A stretch of DNA of 64,000 bases, taken from the NCBI RefSeq assembly GCF_051020955.1, contig NW_027476110.1, forward strand, positions 124,001 through 188,000. Reading direction: 5' to 3'. The stretch's first letter is position 1. Each line of letters opens with the position of its first letter. Below the pieces are notes generated by a model. It made no database searches, was not told where the DNA came from, and worked only from the letters and a program-made list of their open reading frames with translations. The stretch comes from Megalopta genalis. Taxonomy: Eukaryota > Arthropoda > Insecta > Hymenoptera > Halictidae. Made by a program: the position numbers and the translations under genes. This document shows, piece after piece, positions 1-9,093 of this stretch.

Positions 1-1868
1 TGAGGCACCCCGGCATGAACTGGAAAACGCTCAGGTCCGGACGGGGTCGTCGCCTCCACCACGCGCCCACTGAGATAGCTACTCAGCACGCGCAACAGCG
101 GAGCCGAGACCCCTTTCCCCGCCAAGGCGCCCAAAATACCGTCCCACCTTACGGTGTTAAAGGCATTCCTGACGTCCAAGGCAACCATTACGCAATGCAA
201 TCCTGTACGCTTGGCAGCATCCCATGTGTCGATGAGGCGACACATGGCATCGACCGTGCTTTTGCGCTTGACAAAGCCAAATTGATTGCTTGCGAAGGCC
301 ACCACGGACACCAGGCGCTCCTTGAGACAATACTCAAACGCCTTGGAGAAGTTCGAGAGAAGGCAAAGCGGGCGCCACGACACCACGCCCCCGGGTCCAG
401 GCTTCTTAGGGATCAACACCAGCCGGCCCACCTTCCACGCCTCCGGGAAATATCCCAATTCGAGGCATGTGTTGAAAAGGTGGGCGACGTGACTGAGTGC
501 CTCTCTCCCAAGAGCCCAGACCACGGAGGACGCTATGCCGTCGACGCCGGCCGCCTTCCTCTTGACCTTTTTGATGGCCGCCTCGACCTCGTCCTCTGTA
601 AAAAACTGCCTAGAAGAGGCAGAGCACTCTGATATAAACTCCTCAATTCGAGGGAAGGGAGCCCCACTAGGAGGCTCCGTTACAAAAAGCTTGCGGACGA
701 CGTCCGCAACCTCGCCGGCACTAAGGGATGCTGGCGGAGAGCGTCCCTTGACCCTGCCGCTGACCCACAGGTACGGCCGGCCCCACACATCAGCCTCCAC
801 GCTATCGGTGAACTTTTTCCACGCGGCGGACTTGGCAATCGCTATAGAGCGTGCCAGGTCCTTTTTAAGGACTTTATACGCCGAGATACGAACTTCCAGG
901 GCCCCGGCGTCCCGACCGCGCCTGGCCCTCTGCAGGCTTCGCCTGGCCTTGCAAACCATTTTCCTGGCCGTCGCGATCTCGCTACTCCACCACCACACGG
1001 GACGCTTATCGCGCAGCCCGGGGTGGAGGGTGCGAGACGCTCGTCCGGCCAGGTCGACAATCATGTCTATGTACGCGTCCACGTCCTCAACAGTAACAAT
1101 ACTGAGAGGGTTAGCTTCATGCGCATACCTGCAATATAATTCCAAGAATTTCCTGGTGTCGATGCTCCGGCGCGGTGGGCCGAGATGCGGTCCCCGCCCG
1201 GCCGCGCACCCACCAAACTTGTGTAGAATGTACCGGTGGTCGGAGGCGGTCTCAATGTCGAGGATCCTGCTCTCCATCAACCTGGCATAGGCGCCGCCGC
1301 CACAGAACATAAAATCGATGAGGGAGCGCTGGCTCCCCCTCTCAAAAGTGAAAGACCCGGTACTCTTTACCGGGACGAGGCCCATCTTATTTATGAGCTC
1401 GAGGACGGCGTGCCCCCTTGCATCGGAGCAGACCGATCCCCAGGCCGGGGACTTCGCGTTGAAGTCCCCGCCCACTGCAATCTGACCCAAAGGGATATTT
1501 CCAATTAGGGCCTCAAGATCACAGAGAAGGGCACCGAATTCAGAGAGAGGAATATTCGGGGAGAAATAGCAGCCAACGAGGGTGAGGTCACCCACGCTGA
1601 CCGCCACCGCCCCCCGAACGGCCCCTACAGGCCTAACCCCCGCCCCCGCAGCGCCCCTCCCCGCGACCCAGACGGCCGCCTTTCCGGTTTCATCCCTGTG
1701 CCAGTCACCTGGAACGGTCCAGGGCTCCGACACGAGGACAACGTCGACCTCGAGCTCACGCACAGCCTGCTGCAGTAAATCGTGGGCTAGCCGACACCTA
1801 TGCAGGTTTATCTGGAGAACATTGAGACCCCCCAGCCGGATGCTCTGTAAACTGGCCATATTAGCCAT
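1..1868 (-). CDS. Element A ORF2: APE endonuclease / reverse transcriptase (partial, C-terminus outside window)
   Basis: Open for 622 codons from ATG at 1868 to the window edge; a TAG lies in frame four codons upstream (1878-1880), fixing the start region, with a second ATG at 1859. The endonuclease domain spans roughly residues 15-225: QINLH near 19-23, SEPW near 47-50 (catalytic Glu), GGDFNAK at 133-139 and SDHRYI at 209-214. RT follows: LVLIPKK near 483-489, NQFGF near 528-532, and VALDVRNAF at 562-570 with catalytic Asp 565. The last visible residues are GVP of the GVPQG motif. The protein would nick the target and reverse transcribe the element RNA (target-primed reverse transcription). 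No frameshift or stop is seen in the visible part. The YADD box and C-terminal zinc motif must lie beyond position 1. Confidence 0.9.
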   Translation of the reverse strand, partial: MANMASLQSIRLGGLNVLQINLHRCRLAHDLLQQAVRELEVDVVLVSEPWTVPGDWHRDETGKAAVWVAGRGAAGAGVRPVGAVRGAVAVSVGDLTLVGCYFSPNIPLSEFGALLCDLEALIGNIPLGQIAVGGDFNAKSPAWGSVCSDARGHAVLELINKMGLVPVKSTGSFTFERGSQRSLIDFMFCGGGAYARLMESRILDIETASDHRYILHKFGGCAAGRGPHLGPPRRSIDTRKFLELYCRYAHEANPLSIVTVEDVDAYIDMIVDLAGRASRTLHPGLRDKRPVWWWSSEIATARKMVCKARRSLQRARRGRDAGALEVRISAYKVLKKDLARSIAIAKSAAWKKFTDSVEADVWGRPYLWVSGRVKGRSPPASLSAGEVADVVRKLFVTEPPSGAPFPRIEEFISECSASSRQFFTEDEVEAAIKKVKRKAAGVDGIASSVVWALGREALSHVAHLFNTCLELGYFPEAWKVGRLVLIPKKPGPGGVVSWRPLCLLSNFSKAFEYCLKERLVSVVAFASNQFGFVKRKSTVDAMCRLIDTWDAAKRTGLHCVMVALDVRNAFNTVRWDGILGALAGKGVSAPLLRVLSSYLSGRVVEATTPSGPERFPVHAGVP

Positions 1869-2237
1869 TGCGCCGCACTAGTATAACGTCTCGTGAAATT
1901 CGAAAATTGAGAGTAAATATGGGATTTACCGTCGGCGAGACGTTTGCGCTCTGCTAAAAACGAAGCGAAGGTATTCCGATGAACCAAACAGTGGATTCCG
2001 TACAGCAATGTTAAGCTCGGCGTTGCCGTTGCACCCACACACTGCACTTCACTAATAAAATTAATTAAATCAAATTTCAAAACTTATCGGTTAACGACCG
2101 ATAAGCTAACGTTATAACAAAAGAAAAGAACTGTAAGAAAAAGAAAAAGTTTAAGAAGTAGGCCGACAAGAAATGTACCTCGCACAAAAACTCTTGCACA
2201 AAAAACCGTGCGTGTCAGTCGCGTATCGAAACAGACG
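1869..2237 (-). other. Element A ORF1-ORF2 spacer with hairpin
   Basis: A 369-bp non-coding spacer between ORF1 stop and ORF2 start, markedly AT- and purine-rich compared with the GC-rich ORFs. It contains a perfect 9-bp stem with a 5-base loop at 2083-2105 (arms CTTATCGGT / ACCGATAAG) and an A/G-rich tract at about 2118-2160. Its role is unknown; it could support internal initiation of ORF2, since simple termination-reinitiation over this distance is unlikely. A 90-aa minus-strand frame at 1808-2080 overlaps the ORF2 start in another frame and looks spurious. Confidence 0.6.
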
Positions 2238-4955
2238 TTACGTGACGTCAGCCTTACTTTCTATATTTTGACGGAGAGGACCGTCCCTCTCCGCACGTCC
2301 CTGCTCCGCAGTGCTTGTTGAGCCGCTCGGCTCCTGTCGTGTAATTTCGCCCAGCTCGGCCGCGCCTGCGCCGCCGCCTGCGCGTTCCGTGCTGCGCGGA
2401 CGCAAGACGACGTCATTCGGACTCGTCAGCCCGTCTCCCCCCGCGCGTCCCTGGGCCGGCGCTCTCTTCAGCCTGAGCTTCGGCTCTTTCCGGCACGGCT
2501 CGCGGCGAAGGGCCGAGTCTGCGCACTGGTCTGCGCAGACATCGCTGCGCGTTGGCGACGCGCTACTTGGCACAGGGGGTACCCCCCCGGCCGATGCACC
2601 GCGCGGTGCAGGCTGCGGACATCCACCCGCGCGCGTACCACCGCCCCCAGAACTAATGCCTGCTTCATCCCGACGAGCAGACTGCTCAGGTGTTGTATTA
2701 TGATTGCGCACCGCGGACGAGCTAATCCCCTTTTCAACCGAAGGGGGAGAGGCTCGCGCTCGCGGCGTTATTCTTGGACGTCGTTCGTTAGAAGGAGGCT
2801 TCCCCCCCTTGCTCCTGGCCTCTTCAAGGGCCCTGCGGTATGCAGGACATCTGAGACCCCCGTCCCGGTGCCCGTCCTGGTCGCAGACCACGCACCTCTC
2901 GCGCCCCTTACACTCGCCCGCCCGGTGATCATCAGCGCCGCATTTGCGGCAGACCTTTGTACGGTCTGGCCCTTTACAGTCAGCGGCCCGATGTCCGTAT
3001 CCCCGGCACCTGAAGCACTGGAGGATTTCCTCGCGCTCAGTTACCAGACAGCAGCTCCAGCCCACGCGTAGCGGGCTGAGGGCGAGGATACGCGCCGCCA
3101 CCGACGCGGGAGCCAGAATAGATGCATTCTGCCTCCCAGCAAACGCCGGCCGGAGAGCGCGTATCTTGTAGCTGTCAGATGGAAATTCGGGCAGCCTCCC
3201 GTGAATAGCCGCCTTTATGTCGTCGACGGTCGCGTCGCCTTCGACACGGCGGAGGTGCAAGGTGCGGAGAGGACCCCTTCCCACCCCGACCGACGCCCTA
3301 AGCCCTTGTACTTTTTCGTTGACAAGGGAGCTGAGGGCCCTGGCCTTCGCCCCGTCGCCCCTCACTTGAATGAGCATATGTCCATCCCTGCTGGTCCTGA
3401 CGTCGGAGACGAGAATCCCCGCGCCGTCGATGTCGACCTTATCCTTTACGGCCCGAAGCATCTGAGCGTACGTGAGGTTCTCGCCCCTCACCAGTACCGT
3501 GTCGGAGGGCTGCTCGGGGGGGCGACGCATTTGGCCGGCTGGGATCCCCCAGATCTTAATTGCAACCCCGGTTCCCGAAAAAACCGCCTCCAGCATCTTT
3601 CGGAAAGGTTCCGAAGGAATGTCGGGGTGGGAGGCAATGGCTATGCACTTGCATGCCATCTTGACTCCCAACTCCCTTAAGTGCGCGAGTGCCCTGTACG
3701 CGTTTTCCGCCGCGAAGGTGCTGGACCCGGTTACCCTGTCAGCCGCGACAAATATTCTTTTCTCGCGGATTCTGGGGGGGGCATCGCGGCGCGGAATGGA
3801 TGTCCTAAGGGTGAGAAATGTGGACTCACCAACCGATGGAGGGTCCGTCCTCAGGTCAGCAACCCCCGGTATCCGGTCTAGAAGAAAGCGGGCAGGGCCC
3901 GTTCCCACCTCGAGGTCAGCTGGGGCGAAGCACGCCAGATCGTCGTCCGGACAGCCAACGAGGGGGTTACCCTCGACAATTGTCGTGTTCACGAACGACG
4001 ATTCCGCCCACCTCCTGTCCACCAGTGCTCGGAGAGATGGCCAGTCCCTGGCCCCGCGCGTCCAGTCCGCTACGTCGTGGTCGTCCACCTCCTGCGGGTC
4101 GCAGGTCTGAGTGCCACAAGACCTGGTCCTCGGCGGGGCGATGCACTCGGTGTCCATCCTCTCCGTCGCAGGCTCGGTCTGCGTGCCCGTATTGACCCCG
4201 CGACCCCCAGGCTTCGCGTCCGGAGCTGGGGAGCTCCGTGTTGGAGGGCGGTGGGCTGGAGTTAAGGTTGAAGGGGCACGCTCGTTCCTCCTCATAGCCT
4301 TGACCGCATGTTGCACCTCGTTGAGACTCCTGATAATGGTGTTAAATAGCTTACGCGTGCCCTCCTCTTGCTCGGCTGAGGCGCCTAGCTTTTTGGCGAG
4401 GGCTCGCGTACCGGCAACCGCCTTCTTAACTTGAGTCTCCAAGCAAGGCAGGGGACTCACAAAACCACTGGCCGACGTCGATTCGTCCGACGTGCATTCG
4501 TATGCTTCTTCGGGCGACGAAAAAGCGGTCCTCTTCCTCTTGATCTTCCCCCTCCCCGCTGACCCCTTTCCGGAGCCAAGGGTGGGGGAAGAAGGGAAGG
4601 TAAAGAGGGAGGAAGGGGGGAGGGGGGAGAAGAAGGGAGGAGAGGAGGGGTTGGGAGCCGGAGAAGATGCCGTAACGGCCTCCGTCCGGGGACTCTCGTC
4701 TCCGGTCTCGCGAACAGGATCGCGGGATCCCGACGGCGGAGATCGTGCCAGGCTTTTCCTGGGCAGGAAAGGAGAACCCTCCTGCTCGGCGTCGCGGCGT
4801 TGGCCTCGTTGGCTTCCAGTAGCCGTCACTTCCAAGTCGGCCTGGTTGCCTACCGACTTGGAGGAGTTGCGGGTGCCGGGACACACCCTTATCTCGGCAC
4901 GGCCGAGAGATGCAGGCGGCACTGTAGATACCTGCTTAGTTTTGACGTGGTTCAT
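2238..4955 (-). CDS. Element A ORF1: gag-like nucleic-acid-binding protein with three CCHC zinc knuckles
   Basis: 905 codons from the first ATG (4955), which has A at -3; the open frame extends upstream to 5159 but contains no other ATG. The N-terminal third is low-complexity, Ser/Pro/Lys-rich. The C-terminal half holds a conserved gag region followed by three knuckles at about residues 647-703: CFRC...H...C and CRKC...H...C, both CX2CX4HX4C, then CVVC...H...C of CX2CX4HX6C form. This set is typical of R1-clade ORF1 proteins, which coat the element RNA and, in telomere-specific relatives, help target the particle to telomeres. A basic tail of about 200 residues rich in Gly, Arg and Pro follows. 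The TAA stop is at 2238-2240. No internal stops. Confidence 0.88.
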   Translation of the reverse strand: MNHVKTKQVSTVPPASLGRAEIRVCPGTRNSSKSVGNQADLEVTATGSQRGQRRDAEQEGSPFLPRKSLARSPPSGSRDPVRETGDESPRTEAVTASSPAPNPSSPPFFSPLPPSSLFTFPSSPTLGSGKGSAGRGKIKRKRTAFSSPEEAYECTSDESTSASGFVSPLPCLETQVKKAVAGTRALAKKLGASAEQEEGTRKLFNTIIRSLNEVQHAVKAMRRNERAPSTLTPAHRPPTRSSPAPDAKPGGRGVNTGTQTEPATERMDTECIAPPRTRSCGTQTCDPQEVDDHDVADWTRGARDWPSLRALVDRRWAESSFVNTTIVEGNPLVGCPDDDLACFAPADLEVGTGPARFLLDRIPGVADLRTDPPSVGESTFLTLRTSIPRRDAPPRIREKRIFVAADRVTGSSTFAAENAYRALAHLRELGVKMACKCIAIASHPDIPSEPFRKMLEAVFSGTGVAIKIWGIPAGQMRRPPEQPSDTVLVRGENLTYAQMLRAVKDKVDIDGAGILVSDVRTSRDGHMLIQVRGDGAKARALSSLVNEKVQGLRASVGVGRGPLRTLHLRRVEGDATVDDIKAAIHGRLPEFPSDSYKIRALRPAFAGRQNASILAPASVAARILALSPLRVGWSCCLVTEREEILQCFRCRGYGHRAADCKGPDRTKVCRKCGADDHRAGECKGRERCVVCDQDGHRDGGLRCPAYRRALEEARSKGGKPPSNERRPRITPRARASPPSVEKGISSSAVRNHNTTPEQSARRDEAGISSGGGGTRAGGCPQPAPRGASAGGVPPVPSSASPTRSDVCADQCADSALRREPCRKEPKLRLKRAPAQGRAGGDGLTSPNDVVLRPRSTERAGGGAGAAELGEITRQEPSGSTSTAEQGRAERDGPLRQNIESKADVT

Positions 4956-5801
4956 TTTGTGTAAAAAATAAAAACACAGAAGGGACAGTACAAAGTGTGC
5001 AAGAAAGTGTAAATGTTTAGCGTGGCCAGGAGGATCGCCGGGAGAAGGGGCACCGGCAGCCCGTCCTGGACCCCCCCGATGTCCGAGCGTCCCTACAATC
5101 CGGTGGCCTCGTCGGTTCCCCCCCCGCTCCCCGCAGCAGGGTACCCGTCCGGACGCCACTCGGCACTACTACGAGAAGCGGGATTTAGCGTAATCGCCCT
5201 ACCACTGTGCAGGGCTGCCTCCCAACTGGCTGGGCTGGGTTCGGGCCCCCCTACTAATGGCGGCCCGGCAGTGCCCACCGGTGTTAACCGCTGTACCCTC
5301 CAGATAGGGGGCGCACACGGACACGAGGAAGTCCCCTCAGGACCCCCGATCATTCCCACCCCCGACGATCACTGCACCGTACTCCCAGACAGCGACCCCT
5401 CGAACTCGGAGACTCATTCATATTCCGGTGTACCTATTGACCAGGTACCCGGACCATTCATAACCCGCCAGGGCATTCCCGTTTATAGGTAGGCCCCCTT
5501 CATTCACGAGTGAACCCGTTTATAGAGTTACTCAATTCATCCACTGGCTCCCCGGAAAAAGGGGAAGGCCTCTCTTACACTCTCCCCGAGACAAAGGGTG
5601 CCCGGAAGCACGCGTAGAAACGTGTGTGTATATGAAAGTGAGTGGTTGTGCCCGTCGACAGCTACCACTGTTGCTGCGTCATTCGAGAGCCTGAACCCCT
5701 TCGGCGAGAACAGCCGGTACCACGTGAAGGTGGGGAAGACTTGGACTGCAGAGGCTATGGCCAGAAGGCCTTAGTTACGCATGACAGTCCCTTATCCGAC
5801 C
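4956..5801 (-). other. Element A 5' leader (5'UTR)
   Basis: 846 bp between the repeat-array junction and ORF1, with no convincing coding sequence. An 11-bp direct repeat (plus strand CCCGTTTATAG) occurs at 5478-5488 and 5515-5525. Just upstream of the ORF1 ATG (about 4955-4990) the sequence is AT-rich. By analogy with other non-LTR elements the leader should contain an internal promoter, but I cannot point to a defined motif. Confidence 0.6.
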
Positions 5802-6215
5802 GACATAACCTTGACATAACCTTGACATAACCTTGACATAACCTTGACATAACCTTGACATAACCTTGACATAACCTTGACATAACCTTGACATAACCTT
5901 GACATAACCTTGACATAACCTTGACATAACCTTGACATAACCTTGACATAACCTTGACATAACCTTGACATAACCTTGACATAACCTTGACATAACCTTG
6001 ACATAACCTTGACATAACCTTGACATAACCTTGACATAACCTTGACATAACCTTGACATAACCTTGACATAACCTTGACATAACCTTGACATAACCTTGA
6101 CATAACCTTGACATAACCTTGACATAACCTTGACATAACCTTGACATAACCTTGACATAACCTTGACATAACCTTGACATAACCTTGACATAACCTTGAC
6201 ATAACCTTGACATAA

Positions 6216-6217
<2 letters not shown>
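5802..6217 (-). repeat. Telomere-like array, 37 perfect 11-bp repeats (TTATGTCAAGG on minus strand)
   Basis: 5809-6215 is exactly 407 bp = 37 x 11 with no visible variant unit. A partial unit (gacataa, 5802-5808) adjoins element A and a partial cc(tt) adjoins the B1 poly(A) tail. The same unit forms every spacer between B copies. The G-richer strand is the minus strand, the sense strand of all elements. Motif length and composition resemble non-canonical insect telomere motifs, and two R1-clade families are inserted in it. An interstitial satellite of the same motif is the alternative. Confidence 0.85.
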
Positions 6218-6252
<35 letters not shown>

Positions 6253-6386
6253 TTTACGTGGAGGAAATCTGCTCGCCAGACACCCCCGCCCCGCCCGGGG
6301 GTGCGGGACGAGGGTAGTGTGGGGTTTGACCCACTAAAACCTCCACGGCGACCTGAGGACGCAGGACCGATCGCTGGCGATTCAAC

Positions 6387-6431
6387 GGGGGAGCCACGGG
6401 AACTCTTGAAGAACACTACCGCGGCTCCCCC
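6387..6431 (-). other. 3'UTR stem (9 bp) of family B, shown for B1
   Basis: Perfect inverted repeat GGGGGAGCC (6387-6395) / GGCTCCCCC (6423-6431) with a 27-base loop. The same arms recur in most B copies; B8 and B10 carry single-base changes. Likely part of the RNA structure read by the element's reverse transcriptase. Confidence 0.7.
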
Positions 6432-6437
6432 TCGCCT

Positions 6438-6470
6438 GGCCGGCCATCAAGATGGTAACGATGGCCGGCC
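6438..6470 (-). other. 3'UTR stem (11 bp) of family B, shown for B1
   Basis: Perfect 11-bp arms GGCCGGCCATC (6438-6448) / GATGGCCGGCC (6460-6470) around an 11-base loop. Loops vary between copies (B3, B8 and B13 have changes there) while the stem is kept in all but B12, where a single C at 59239 breaks a pair. Conservation of arms over loop argues for a functional RNA hairpin. Confidence 0.75.
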
Positions 6471-6714
6471 GCGTCCCGGGGGGAAATAAAATAAATCCTC
6501 CCCCCTAAAATCCATTTAAATTCGGCGGCGCGAGGGGTCGCACCCCGCACCGCCCCGACACGGCGACCGCGCGATAGGTGACCAGGGCCCCCGCCCTGAT
6601 CACTGCGGCCGCCGGGGGGACGACGAGTATATTGGAGGAGGATCACAGTTAAACCTCGCCTCCCTCAGGCGACTCGTCATCCCCCACTCCCAACAGTGGA
6701 GGTCCTCCTCTGTT

Positions 6715-6766
6715 GGCGGGCGGCGGGCAATGAAACCAGCATGTTCTGGTACACCCGCCGCCCGCC
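6715..6766 (-). other. 3'UTR long hairpin (13 bp) just after the ORF2 stop, shown for B1
   Basis: Arms GGCGGGCGGCGGG (6715-6727) and CCCGCCGCCCGCC (6754-6766) are perfectly complementary, and an inner ACCAG/CTGGT pairing sits in the loop. It lies within 10 bases of the ORF2 stop codon. Present in all B copies; B5 and B10 carry one mismatch each. Confidence 0.75.
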
Positions 6767-6771
6767 TACTC

Positions 6772-9068
6772 TCAGCTGCCCGGGGTTTCTCGGCGTGGGC
6801 GCGCACGCCGTCCCCGGGCACGTCGGGCGGGATCTGTAAGCTCCCGATCCCGCTCGGCAGCCTCCTTCCGCGACATAACCTCCTCGCAGAAAGAGATTGC
6901 TGCCGCCCACTTCCCCGGGCCCTCCAGCATCGCCCCAACTAGGCTGGAGAGTGCGAGGTCGTGGCCGACTTCTCGTTTTAGGACTCGGCGCAGCGCTGAA
7001 AAGGCGGGACATTCCTCCAGCGTGTGCTGCGCCGAGTCTTCCTCCGCGCCACAATGGTGGCACACCGTCGTCGCTTCCCGCCCGATGCGACACAGGTAGA
7101 CACCAAAGCAGCCATGCCCGGTGAACACCTGCGTCGCTCGGTAGGAGAGCCTGCCATGCCGTCTCTCCCGCCACGAGGTGAAGTGCGGCAGGAGAGCCCC
7201 GGGGACGCGCTCGCCGGCGTGGGAGCAAAGCTCGGCACGCCATCTGGCGAGCGCTAGTCGCCGGGCCTGGAGCTCGAAGCCCTCGACCGTCTCTCGCTCC
7301 GGCGGGGCCCCTCGAGCACGGCTGGCGATGCAAGTGCGCCTATAAACATAGGCGCGCACCGCCGCTTGAAGCTCGAAGGGAAGTTCTCCCGCCAGAGCAA
7401 GCGCCGCCACGGTAGACGTGGTGCGGTAACCTCTTATGAGGCGGATGGCCATCCGCCTCTGCAGCCGGCGCAACAACAGCGTGTTGCGCCGGCTGGTCAT
7501 CACGTACGGCGCCCATATTGGGGCACCGTATAAGGCCATAGACCGCACCACGCCCAGGTATAGGCGGCGCACCAAATCTCCCGGTCCCCCGAGGTTGGGC
7601 AGCAGGCGGCCCAAAGAGACAGCCGCCTTTTCGACTCGGGGGACGAGACGGTCGAGATGCGCATCGAAGCTCCAGCGGCTGTCGAGGATCAGTCCGAGAT
7701 ATTTCAACTCGGACTTCACCTCGACGCAGGCTTCTCCAACCCGGATCCACGATCTGGCCGGTGGCCGAGACCGAGGCCGTCCATGAAACCAGACAGCCTC
7801 GGCCTTCTCCGGGGCTATTTTCAGCCCCAGATCGCGGATCCTCGCGACGACGGCTGCCACCGCAACCTCTGCTCGTCGGATGGTCCTCTCGAAGGTACTC
7901 CCGACGGCGACCACCAACGTGTCGTCCGCGTAGCAGACGAGGGTGGCACCGTCGGGTAGGGAGGCCTTTTCCAGGACCGCGTTGTAACCCAGGTCCCACA
8001 GGAGCGGTCCTAAAACGGACCCCTGCGGGACCCCGCGGTCCACCTCCCTCCGTATCATCCCGTACCGGCCCGGGTATTCGACCCACCTGTCCCGCAGGTA
8101 GGCTCCGATCACCCGCCTCAGATAGGGAGGCACCTGGTGATCGACGAGGGCCTCCCTAATGGCGGACCAGGGCAGGGTGTTGAACGCATTGACGATGTCA
8201 ATGGACACCGCCAAGCACACCCCGCCCCTTGCCACGGCATTGTCCGAGAGGGACTTGAGACGGTCGATAGCGTTGACCGTCGATCGCCCCTCCCGGAAGC
8301 CAAACTGGCAGTCCGCTAGATCGGGGCCGTCGCGGGACAGGTGTCTGGAGAGGCGGGCAACAATGATCTTCTCGAAGATCTTGCCCGCCTCATCCAGGAG
8401 ACAAATGGGCCGGTACGCGGAGGGAGAATCACCCGGCCTCCCATCCTTCCTCAAGAGGACCATCCGACTTTCTCTCCATAGGTCGGGGAACGTCCCCGAC
8501 CTCAGGAGCCTAGAGTAGAGGCTCCTCAGCCTCTCCCCCAGGACGCTCGCGGCGAGCAACCAGACCCGGCCGGGGATACCGTCCGGCCCCGGGGCGGTAT
8601 TCTTGCCCCGGAGCCATTTGACGACCCCGGCCATCTCCTCCGGCGCGACCTCAAGATCCGGGGACCACTCATGTTCCTCTGGCTCAGGGACGGGCCGGGA
8701 CGCCTCCCCGCTAACGGGGAATAAAGCGTCCACGACCCGCCCGAGCAGTCCCGGATCCAGGCTCTCCGTCACGGGGGGCGCCCAGGGACGTAATCGTCCC
8801 AATGCCATCTTGTATGGGCGCCCCCACGGATCTCGGTTCAGAGAGCCGAGGAGATCGCGCCAGGCCTGGTCCTTTGCTCGCCTGATGGCCAGCTGCAGGG
8901 CGACCACCTTCTCCCGATATAGCCCGTACAGCTGGGCAGCCAGCACGTCGTCCGTTCGTCGTCGTCGACGGGCGCGAGCGTACTGGCGTCGCGCGCGAAC
9001 GCACTCGGTGCGTAATTCCGCTATCTCGCGCGACCACCAGTACACCGCCTTCCTCGGGAAGACCCTGG
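6772..9068 (-). pseudogene. B1 ORF2 fragment: reverse transcriptase and C-terminal zinc motif, endonuclease missing
   Basis: Corresponds to residues 284-1047 of the full ORF2. RT motifs are intact (IDIVNAF, GVPQGS, CYADD), as is the terminal CHHC...H...C. The whole endonuclease is lost, so the copy cannot cut its own target. The frame stays open into the adjacent repeat, which supplies an ATG at 9076-9078 in frame. Variants: STVNAI instead of STVDAI, and LYGLYREK shared only with B10. Confidence 0.9.
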
Positions 9069-9093
9069 ACCTTGACATAACCTTGACATAACC
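9069..9093 (-). repeat. Telomere-like spacer, 2 units
   Basis: Two complete units at 9070-9080 and 9081-9091, then cc before the B2 tail. A single extra A at 9069 gives a sense-strand flank of AAGGT at the B1 5' end. Confidence 0.95.

Larger units (their letters stand above)
1..5801 (-). mobile_element. Element A: R1-clade non-LTR retrotransposon, 3' part outside window
   Basis: Minus-strand element with a 5' leader (4956-5801), a gag-like ORF1, an AT-rich spacer and an APE endonuclease/RT ORF2 that leaves the window at position 1. Its 5' end abuts the 11-bp repeat array: the flank reads ...GGTTATGTC and then element sequence begins near 5801. Its proteins share domain order with family B but are clearly diverged in sequence, and its ORFs are separated rather than overlapping, so it is a separate family. 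The 3' end, tail and target duplication are not visible. Clade assignment rests on the ORF2 motifs and the zinc knuckles; whether it is a site-specific telomere element rather than a chance insertion cannot be settled from one junction. Confidence 0.85.
6218..9068 (-). mobile_element. B1: family B non-LTR retrotransposon, 5'-truncated in ORF2
   Basis: Poly(A) tail 6218-6250 (T on plus), 3'UTR 6251-6771, then the ORF2 3' portion up to 9068, where element sequence stops at ...ccctgg. The 5' flank on the sense strand ends AAGGT. The copy lacks ORF1 and the endonuclease domain. Truncation of this kind is the usual product of incomplete target-primed reverse transcription. B1 is the B copy closest to element A. 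In its upstream half it shares rare variants with B10 and near the C-terminus with B2, so it looks mosaic. Confidence 0.93.

Noticed and set aside
15..1290. Plus-strand frames at the left edge as host genes
   Set aside because: They lie antisense to the continuous element A ORF2 frame and have no domain content of their own.
4956..5159. N-terminal extension of element A ORF1 to 5159
   Set aside because: The extension starts at GTG (5157-5159) and has no ATG before 4955.
5802..6217. CRISPR array or bacterial promoter-like TTGACA boxes
   Set aside because: The 11-bp units are contiguous with no spacers, and TTGACA is simply part of the repeat; the surroundings are eukaryotic retrotransposons.
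6218..6250. Poly(T) run as a transcription terminator
   Set aside because: It recurs at the 3' end of every copy as the complement of a retrotransposon poly(A) tail.
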